Assembly (NCBI GenBank): GCA_033026295.1
Contig: CM065187.1
Coordinates: 20,246,388-20,310,387, forward strand
Length of the DNA stretch: 64,000 nucleotides
Direction: 5' to 3'
Source: Channa striata
Lineage: Eukaryota > Chordata > Actinopteri > Anabantiformes > Channidae
Program-made: the position numbers and the translations under genes
Shown: in pieces, positions 28,201 through 38,500 of the stretch
Layout: each line of letters begins with the position of its first letter
Position numbering within the stretch: the stretch's first letter is position 1
The notes under the pieces: model-generated
The model's input: the letters and a program-made list of their open reading frames with translations, nothing else
The model's database searches: none
Told to the model about the DNA's origin: nothing

Positions 28201-29424
28201 AAGAGACTCTGCTACAATACACAGTAAATTACATGTTTTTTTAATAAAAACACTAGTTGCTTTGAGGTTTTTCACTGAAATCGAGTTAAACCAGGTGAGC
28301 TGCACCATGATGTGGCAGTTTGCTACATGTAGAACATTGTATACATTGTATACATACTAGAGCCGAGCAGATGATGAGGGCTTTCCCCATAGACATACAC
28401 AGAGGATTTCAAGAATATGATTTCAAGAATATGAGAATATGATTTTATGTAATGATGACAAGAGCCAGTAAGAGCTTAAAGGTAACTGTGGTGTGCAAGT
28501 AGTGTTCACTCTGTGGTTATCATGGTCACAGCATCCCATTAAACTGTGTAAACTACTTCTAACCTGGGTAAGTAATTGTCTTCAGGCTTTCTATGCTGCC
28601 ACATCTGGGCTGGATGATTGCAGGGATCACAAACGAGGGTTACTGTTTCAAATGATGACTTTGTTAGTTATTGTAATGCATCAGTTGCAGGTGTGTTAGT
28701 TTGCAATCACTGCTCTCCGTGGGTCTCTTTGTGTTCATATTTATGTGTTTCCTTTTCTGTATCAGCTAAAGAACAGAAAAGATGGATGGTTTATGAAATT
28801 AGATTTAAAGAACTTGTAATACAGCTTGACATCACTGTAATTTTCCTTTCAAAATTATGATAACCATCAGAACTTTCTGTGGGTACATGTGTCAGCCATG
28901 TGTAGGTGAGTTAGCATGTACCAAAAGCCGTTTGCATCATTATAAAACCATGCAGCCGACCAACACTCACTCCCAACATACTTAGAACCTCCACTGCAGA
29001 AAATCATTTGTGTAAAATAGTTTTTAATATGAACTAACTGGTAAATCAAATAATGAAACATCACATGAGGCCTGCATTATTGTGGCTCCAACGTCTTTCT
29101 AGTTCCACCTTTCCCTCGTCCCACTCACACACCTGCACATAAGCCTGCTCCTCTGTGTGAACGAATAGTTGTCAGTGACTCCATATCATCATGAGGTAAT
29201 GGTGTGGAATGTAACTGTTGGTTTGTGTGAGACTGAACAGAAAGACGGTGGGTGCAGTTCACTTTACATTAACAGCAGTTGTGTTTGTCTAAGATACAAA
29301 TTGATTCTTATCAGTAATTATATTAGTTTTCACTCACATTAACAGATCTGCTGTACAGTTGAAAACCGAGGTCACTGGATAACTGGATATTTCTATAAAT
29401 ATATACTGTATATATATGTGTGTA

Positions 29425-29459
<35 letters not shown>

Positions 29460-29506
29460 ATGTGTGTATGTATGTATGTGTGTGTACTATATATATAGAG
29501 AGAGAT

Positions 29507-29597
<91 letters not shown>

Positions 29598-32500
29598 TAG
29601 ATGTAGATATAGATGTAGTTACAGATATATATTTATGTATATAGATATATATCTATATACATATTTAACAAACTGAACATGATTTTTACTTGTACGTTTA
29701 CTTATTTAAAAACAATAAGTTAATAATAAATGTAATTTATTTTTCCTGTGTTCCTCAGCTAAAAGACAGAAGTACCTAAACTTTGTCAATCTATTTCATT
29801 CTTTATCATAATTTTATGGTAATTCAAGTTTCTAAGGTAGGAGTAACCAAATTCTTTTCCAAGCAGGCCATATTGTTTATTTAACAACAATTATGTGCAT
29901 CCCGTCACAATTAAAATGGATTAATATGGTCTTTGAATTGAATTGGGTTGTTATAGCATTATCTAATATGAATGTAATTCACTGGAAAATATGAAACCTC
30001 TATAATATCTTTCAATATCGGTCAATGTGAAAACGTAATCCTATTGTAAACCTAGGCTAAGAAAATAATGACAATGACCCGTCATAAATATGCACACCAG
30101 GTGCTTTTCACCCATTATCTATACAAAAACATCCCATCTCATCTATATCTTGCGTGTGCAGTATTTTAGAAGTGAGGGAGTTCGATAAAGGCTAACTCGC
30201 CAGTTGCTCATCAGTTTAACATTCTGCTGGTCACACAAAACTGTACAGCTCTGGCTGTGGACAGACTCAGAGGACATAATCTAAGAAACTACACTTACTT
30301 ATAAATCTGGACACAATGAGAAGGTTCGAGTCATTTCTATTAATGGTGTAATAACCACCGACCTCCTTTACTTTAATTAAATGCTTCATTACTGTAATGG
30401 CTGATTTCTAAAATCTATCAACCTTGACTCAAATGCTTCTTACTATTGAACCATCACTGACTTTTCCAACAATGTGACTTTCTCCAGATATCAGCATCTG
30501 AACAGAGGCTGAAAGGGTTGAGGGAGGTAAACAGCAGAGAGAAAAAGTTGTTGAATAGAGCAGGGTAGCCACCCTCAGAGTAAAGGCGTGCAGCTGTCTA
30601 AACATTGAGCCCCTCTGTACCTGCCCTACAGACACCTCCCTCCTTTAACCCTGCTGCCAGATTCAGTTTTCAATGAAAACAGCAGCCTGCTACTGCTCAA
30701 TCCAACAGTAAAGGTGAAGGTTGTAAAGAAGGAAACAATGTGCTGCAGGTTACAGAGAGCTGCAGAATAAGTGGATAATTCTCTGTGGGTTCACTGCCAC
30801 AAGTAGCAGCTTTCACACGGCAGTTGGTAAACTGTTCATATTGAGGAGGGAAATTATTCTACTGATTTTGACAAAATTTGTTAGACTATTTCCATAAAAA
30901 AACTTTCATTGCCACCCTTTACATTGTTGAATCCAAGAGCAGAGATAAAGGGTGACAAGAAAGACCAGGACAAGGTGTATGAAATAAGACAAATGGAGGG
31001 CAACACCTACATAAACCAAACCAGGGCAGAGTAACTAAACACAAATACAGCTGAGGAAACTACTCATGAACATGACTAGGGGAACCAAAGTAGCTAAACC
31101 TAGGAAAAAAGGAACATGGAAAATAATAGTGACTTGACTGATTGAACGTAGGGGCTCAAATTTACAAACGAGCACGTTGTTATTATATAAAGAAAATGTG
31201 TCTTTATTCAGTAGAGTCACACATACGTGCGTGGGTTTGTATTTCTATTCTTGTCAGGACTGTATTGATTTCATTCCCCTGCAGGTGTCCCAAATGTCCT
31301 CTCTTCCAACTGCTTGCTACAAACATAGCGAGACAAATGCATGCACTCAAACACAAACAGTGCCCAACCTAACACGTCCAAAAAGACCCTCCACACAAAC
31401 CTTTTCCTTTTTTTCCCTGTCTAACATTTCACTCTCTTAAGCGTCTGGAGGAAGAATGTGTCCATAGAGACCAATGCTGCTGGCTGTGTTTTTTTCTTGA
31501 GTCCCAGTCTTGGCTCCATTCACTGGTTGCTTTTTAGCTTGTGGCTATCGTTCTAATGCCATAGACCTAATCCACACAGCTCCAGTCACTCGGAATGCAG
31601 ATGATGAAATGAACATATTTGCTCAACCCCTCTCTTTTCTGAGAGTTAGAGCACAGCACCTGCTGCACTCACTTCTCCTGCTCAAAAGGTGCAATGACTG
31701 ACTGCTTTCACTGGTTTAGAACGCTGGTTCTGTGGTGGAAGTGTTTGCATGCATTGTCATCATTATTCTATACTTTTCATCACTTCCCAAATTCATTACA
31801 ATCAACTCAAAACACCTATTGAATATTTCATATTGTTTCTCCTAATCTAGCATTTGAAACCATTCTTTGTATGTTTCTGTGTATTTCTGAATACATGGAA
31901 TGGAACTGGTTCATGGCTTCATGGTTGATGGCTTCCTTGAATTAATAAAAGACGGGGCAAAAAACTCAGGCATCTTGATTTTGTCAGGGTGAACCAGACC
32001 TAATAGTTCAGTCATTTTCCCTCATCTAATGGGACCCACTTCTTTTTTCAAAGATCACATGTTGTTTGTGGGCAGTGTTGGGAAAAAGATGCCTATTCTT
32101 TCCACTTGAATCAGTGGTTTGAGCTGACCCGGTGTTCACTTACACACAGAGCTTGAAAGGATAGAAAATAACTCGATGATTTAGCCTTAACACATCTGGC
32201 TTTTCTGTGTGTATAAAGTACGTATTATTTATGAATAAAACATAATCTTATGGGGGTCAGAATGTTGTGGCTGATTTTTTAGATATAATTTCTTGTTATA
32301 AATAAAAAATAAATTACATAAACATCAATATTAATTATTAAATTTTATTCAACTGAGACACATTCGTTGCATGCTCACATATTTGGTTAATAAAGAGATT
32401 CTGTATTATGTATTTTTCAGTTTTTTCTCCTCATCTTTCTAATTTGCTGAGGCCCACATCAAGGGGGGCTCAATCACCAATTAGAAAACTATGAATGTGT

Positions 32501-35500
32501 TATATGTACACTGTATGTACACTGTTTACTCTGCAACAAATGTTTTAACCTAGTCAATAAAAGTTCTGAAAAGTTCTAAATGGAGCTTAGCAGTACAGAC
32601 TGATTCCACTGGCAGACAAGACACGATGGCAAGTCAAACAGGAGAACTGATGAAAAACAGCATTCACATCTTTGTATCTCAAACATTTTGAATCTACTAT
32701 TTCTCTTTCGGCTTTTCCCATCAGGGGTCGCCACAGTGAATCATCCGTTTCCACTTCACTCTATCCTGGGCATCTTCCTCTCTGACACCAGCCAACCTCA
32801 TGTCCTCTGCTAGAACATACATATATCTCCTCCTTGGTCGTCCTCTCACCCTCTTGCCTGGCAGCCCCATCTCCAACATCCTTCTACCAATATATTCACT
32901 ATCCCTCCTCTGCACATGTCCAAACCATCTTAATCTGGCCTCTCTGACTTTGTTGCTAACACAGGCAACGTGCGCTGTCCCTCTGATGAGCTTGTTCCTT
33001 ATTCTGTCCAACCTTGTCACTCCTAAGGAGAACCTCAACATCTTCATCTCTGCTGCTTCCATCTCTGCCTCTTGTCTCTTTCTCACTGCTACTGTCTCTA
33101 ACCCATAGAGCAGAGCTGGTCTCACCACTGTCCTGTACACCTTTCCTTTGAGTCTTGCTGACACTATTCTGTCACACAACACTCCTGACACTTTCCTCCA
33201 CCCACTCCAACCCGCCTGCACTCGCCTCTTCACCTCTTTTCCACACTCCCCATCACACTGAACTGTTGACCCCAAGTACTTAAACTCCTGCACCTTCTTC
33301 ACCTCAGCCCCCTGTAACCTCACACTTCTACCTTGCTCCCTCTCGTTTACACACATGTATTCCGTCTTGCTACGACTGACTTTCATGCCTCTTCTTTCCA
33401 GAGCAAGCCTCCACCTCTCCAGCTGTTCCTCCACCTGCTCTCTACTCTCACTGCAAATCACAATGTCATCTGCAAACATCATTGTCCAGGGAGATTTCTG
33501 GCTGACGTCATTTGTCAACCTGTTCATCAGCATAGCAAACAAGAAAAGACTCAAAGCCGATCCTTGGTGTAGTCCCACCTCCACCTTGAACTCCTCTGTC
33601 TGACCTACAACACATCTCACCACTGTCATGCTCCTCTCATACAAGTCCTGAACTACTCTGACGTACTTTTCTGCCACTCCCGACAACCTCATACAGTACC
33701 AAAGCTCCTCCCTCGGCACCCTGTCGTACGCCTTCTCTAAATCCACAAAGACACAATGCAGCTCCTTCTGACCATCTCTGTACTTTTCCATCAACAATCT
33801 CAAAGCGAAAATGGCATCAGTGGTGCTCTTACGGGGCATGAAACCATTCTGCTGCTCACAAATCTCCACCTCATTCCTAAGCCTGGCTTCCACTACTCTT
33901 TCCCACAGCTTCATTGTGTGGCTCATCAGAAACTTGTCAGAAACTTCACTGCTGTCTCTCCTAGACACTTCCACACCTCCACAGGTACGTCATCAGGACC
34001 AACAGCCTTTCCGCTCTTCATCCTTTTCAGAGCCTTCCTCACCTCATCCTTTCTAATCTCTGCTATTTCCTGCTCCACAACATCCACATCTTCCTCCCTT
34101 CTTTCCCTGTCATTTTCCTCATTCATCAGCTCCTCAAAATACTCCTTCCATCTTCTCTGCACACTCTCCTGGCTTGTTAGCACCTTTCCATCTCTGTCTT
34201 TAATCACCCTTATCTGTTGCACATTTTCCCTTCTCTATCTCTCTGTCTGGCTATCCTGCACAAGTCCTTCTCTCCTTCCTTCATGTCTAACCTGTCATAC
34301 AGCTCATCGTAAGCTTTCTGTTTGGCCTTTGCCAACTCCCTCTTCACTCTGCGCTGCAGTTCCTTGTACTCCTGTCTACTTTCCTCAGTCCTTTCTACAT
34401 TCCACTTCCTTTTAGCTAACATCTTCCTATGGATGCAGTCCTGTACTCCCTCATTCCACCACCATTCCAAGTGTCTTTATCTTCTTTCCTCCTTCCAGAT
34501 GACACACCAAGCACCTTCCTACCTGTTTCCCTGATTACCTCTGCCATAGTTTCCCAGTCATCTGGAAGCTCTTCCTGACCACCCAAAGCCTGTCTCAACT
34601 TCTGCCTGAATTCCTCACAAGTTTCTTCATTCTTTAGTTTCCACCACTTGGTCTTCTTTTCTGTCTTTTCTCTCTTCTTCTTCCTGACCACCAGAGTCAT
34701 CTTACACACCACCATGCGGTGCTGTCTGGCTACACTCTCTCCTACCACCACTTTACAGTCACTAACCTCTCTCAAATGACCTCGTCTACATAGAATATAG
34801 TCCACCTGTGTACTCCTACCTCCAGTTTTGTATGTCACTCTGTGTTCCTCTCTCTTCGAAATGTAAGTGTTAACTACAGCCATTTCCATCCTCTTAGCAA
34901 AGTCCACTACCATCTGTCCTTCTGGATTCCTGTCCTTTACACCAAACCTGCTCATAACCTCCTCATTTCCTCTGTTCCCCTCACCAACATGCCCAATGAA
35001 GTCTGCTCCAACACCTACTCTCTCTCCTCTGGGGATACTTTCTATGACCTCATCAAACTCACTCCAGAATCTCTCCTTGTCTTCTGACTCACAGCCAAGT
35101 TGTGGAGCATACCCACTAACTACATTCACCATCACAATCACCAAACAATCCCAGTCAGTAATCTTGCTGCAGCAAGATTACTGACTGGGATTGGTAAGAG
35201 AGATCATATTTCACCTTCATTAGCTTCTCTCCATTGGCTTCCAATTAAATGCAGAATAGAATTTAAAACCCTTCTTCTCACCTATAAAGCTTTAAACGGC
35301 CAAGCCCCATCATATTTAAAAGATCTCTTAGTACCATATCATCCTACTAGACCACTTCGGTCCCAAAATGCAGGCCTACTTGTGGTTCCCAGAATTTCCA
35401 AAAATAGAATGGGAGGCAGAGCCTTTAGCTATCAAGCTCCTCTCCTATGGAACCAGCTCCCAGTCCAGATTCGGGAAGCAGACACCCTCCCTATTTTTAA

Positions 35501-38500
35501 GACTAGGCTCAAAACCTTCCTTTTTGATAAAGCTTATAGTTGGTTATAGTCATGCTGCTACAGGCTTAGATTGCTGGGGGACTACGCACTGTGCCACTTC
35601 CTCTTCTCCTCATTCTCTCCTCTCACCCCACATCTACAATGTCACCACTGGATGACATTAACTCTGTGTCTTCTTTGTCCCGTAGTCGTCTCTCTCCCTC
35701 TCTTTCCCCCTCTCTCTCTCCCTGTCCACAGGTGTCCCGGGATTTGGCGCTGTGTGTCCTCCAGTGTGCAGCTACTGGTCCTATTAACCTGCTCAATGTT
35801 TTGTTGTTGCTTTTGTTGCTCTGTTCTTTTCTCTCTCCACTTTCCACTCTGCCCAACCGGTCAAGGCAGATGGCCGTCCACCCTGAGCCTGGTTCTGCTG
35901 GAGGTTTCTTCCGTTAAAGGGAGTTTTTCCTCTCCACTGTTGCCTATGGCTGCTCAAGGGGGATTTGTTGGGTTTTCTCTACATGTTTGTATAGTCTTGA
36001 CTTTATTATGTAAAGTGCCCTGAGATGACCTTGTTGTAAATTGGCGCTATATAAATAAAGTTGAATTGAATTGAATTGAATCACCCGTTCGATTTCTAGC
36101 TTTAGGCTCATCAACCTGTCTAAGACTCTTGGCACCTCTAGAATATTGTTCACAAACTCCCCCTTCAGGATCCTATCCACACCATGGCAGATAGTTTGTA
36201 TCCACCTCCATTTTGACATGCTTTTCTGCCCTTCCACCTCGTCTCCTGCACACACAGTACATCTACCTTCCTTCTCTCTATCATGTCATGCCAGCTCTCT
36301 ACCTTTCCCTCCATTAAGAGTCCCCATCCTCAGATCTAAGCTCCTGTCTTTCCCCTTCTCTCTCTGACCACGAACCCTTCTGCCTCCTCTCCTTCTTCGA
36401 TCAACAGTAGTCCATTTTCCACCGGCACCCTGTAGGTTAACAGCACAGGTGGCGGTCGTTGTTAACCCGGGCCTCGAACGATCCGGTATGAAATTCCTAT
36501 GAATGATTCACATGGTTGTTTTTGGCAAGTTTTACACCAGATGCCCTTCCTGACGCAACCCTCTCAATTTATCCGGGCTTGGGACCGGCACAGAGGTAAC
36601 TGGCTTGCAACCCCTGTGGCTAGATTATCTCCAGCATTTTGAACAATAACTAAAATGTATTTACATATTTTTTCTCATAAAAAGGAACTATTTACACTAA
36701 GACTAACATATTATCCTCTTTAGCTATATTCAGCATACGACATAAAACATAACCTGATCATCTGTATGTTTCTAGCATTATTAAGTCACTGTTCACTTGT
36801 GCGTGTTAGTCTCAGTCAGAGCAGGTGTTCTTAATATGTGAGTTTATTCAACAGTATCGTCTATGTCTCTCTACTGCAGGTGTTTGCTGCACTGATTTTT
36901 AACTTTGGACGTGAAAATACATCTTGAGCAATAACAAAATACGTCTTCTTATTTTTTTTTAACACCCACACTAGCTTATAGTGTCTTGTTGTCATGTGCA
37001 ACGTTGTGAACATCCTGCTTTTCAGTTGGTGACTTGGAGGCAGTTCTGACTTTTTGTCATGATTGTGGAAAACATGGCCACAGTAGGTCAGTAAAGGAGT
37101 TTCACTTACCTTTGTCACATCTCCATCAAAATTTTACATTTAAACTACTTTTTAGCCAAAAAAACAAGCAACAAATGCACAGGCTGAGGGTTTACCTGCT
37201 AAGGTAGCACCCCGTTTGCCCAACAGTTACCATGGCATGACATCACTTCAATGTTGGTGAGTTTGTGAAGTGCATGATCAAAATGGATTCATGGAACCAT
37301 ATCAAACTGTTAATTCAGCTGCAAACTGTGAGTGGTCACAGTGCAGTGCTACATTTGTTAAAAATGAAAAGGTGGCTGGTTTTGGAGTGATGAACTTTGT
37401 CCTGCTGGGAGCGGTGTGTTTGGCTGATGTGATCCTGAATGATCCTACTTGAGAAAACAGAATAATCACAGAATGATTAGCGGCCGTGGACACTCCTCTC
37501 TCTCTCCTGTGTGTCCTCAGGTTGTTTGCCACCAAGTGCAGCAGCTGTTTGGAGAAGATAGCAGCCACAGAGTTTGTGATACGAGCTCTGGAGAGTGTTT
37601 TCCACCTTAGCTGCTTCTGCTGCTGTGTCTGCGAGCGTCAGCTGCGAAAAGGAGACGAGTTTGTCCTCAAAGAAGGTCAACTGCTGTGCAAGAGTGATTA
37701 TGAGAGAGAGAGGGACCTGCTGAACACAGTCAGTCCAGACAGCTCTGGCTCAGGTAACACTAACCATTCTGTGGCAGAGTTGAAGATTGGTTTGCATGCA
37801 ATCCATCCATCCAAACATCCATCATCTACGCAGCTTCTCCTGTCTGCAATGCACTAAACTCACCTACTGCAGTTCACATCTGCAGCAAAGGAACAAATAG
37901 CAACAAATTAAGAGGAAAGAATCAAAGAATTGTGATTCTTTCTTTGCTGACAGACAAGAGTGAGGATGAGAATCTGGATGTCAAACGCGAGAATGGCCCT
38001 GTAACAGGCAAAGACAGGGATGACGGCAAAGACCCTCGCAGACCAAAACGGCCACGCACAATCCTCAGTACCCAGCAGAGGAGAGCCTTCAAGGCCTCCT
38101 TTGAAGTGTCATCCAAACCCTGCCGAAAGGTGAGCATGGTGAGATGATGCAAACTATTGAGTGACATTAAAAAGTTTGCCTTGGTGGAAAGGCAGTCAAT
38201 GAACAGTGTATAGAAAGAGTTAGAGAAATTTGTTTGCAGAGGTTCTGGGGCAAAAAATACAGTGTAGTTAGCTAACCTGTTGGAGCATTTGTAAGAGACA
38301 CAAAAAGCGGGTGTTTCGACAGATGCCTGCCAACATTTGCCAAGGGGCTATTTTAAAAAACAGCTCTCTGGGTTGTGGGGTATGGCCAAACGATCTATAT
38401 GACAAATCACTATGACTTGTTGAATTCCCTCCCTATTTTTTGTGCACTTAGTTAGACTAAATGACCACCATCATAACTTGTCGATTTTTATTTGATTTGC

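Larger units (their letters stand above)
35133..36085 (+). mobile_element. L2/CR1-type LINE 3' fragment nested in RTE copy 2
   Basis: A 5'-truncated insertion running from about 35140 to the GAATT-repeat tail at 36060-36079. AATCACC occurs on both sides (35135-35141 and 36078-36084), a likely 7-bp target duplication. The 3' UTR has CTGGTTCTGCTGGAGGTTTC and ends GGCGCTATATAAATAAAG, typical of fish L2-type elements. Confidence 0.85.
32693..36634 (-). mobile_element. RTE-type LINE, copy 2 (full span, broken, with nested L2)
   Basis: Same family and orientation as copy 1. It has the complete 3' end (GCCGAAAGAGAAAT on the minus strand) and the 5' end up to CTGTGGCTAGATT. Defects: a deletion of about 130 bp in the RT region at 33930, frame changes near 34220 and 34465, an L2 insertion at 35140-36079, and losses in the 5' part (36080-36450). 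A 9-bp direct repeat flanks it. Confidence 0.92.
5531..37520 (+). other. lmx1b intron 2 (about 32 kb, element-rich)
   Basis: The intron separates the exons for the two LIM domains. It holds two RTE LINEs, a nested L2 fragment, Tc1 and SINE remnants, microsatellites and a candidate nested gene pair, each listed separately. In 5.6-8.0, 12.6-14.2, 14.7-18.0, 20.0-20.8, 21.0-22.5, 26.8-29.4 and 29.7-32.6 kb I see no feature I can name beyond short ORF-like noise. A large intron at this position is usual in LMX1 genes and often holds regulatory elements, but conservation cannot be judged from one sequence. Confidence 0.9.

Noticed and set aside
29505..29600. CRISPR-like array
   Set aside because: The regular repeats are simple GATA units without spacers, and the genome is vertebrate.
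32800..35087. Plus-strand ORFs up to 219 codons across RTE copy 2
   Set aside because: Antisense shadows of the RTE frames, shared with copy 1.
35571..36023. Plus-strand ORFs in the L2 3' UTR
   Set aside because: They lie after the LINE's own stop, in sequence shared with the non-coding tail of the copy at 47.5-48.3 kb.
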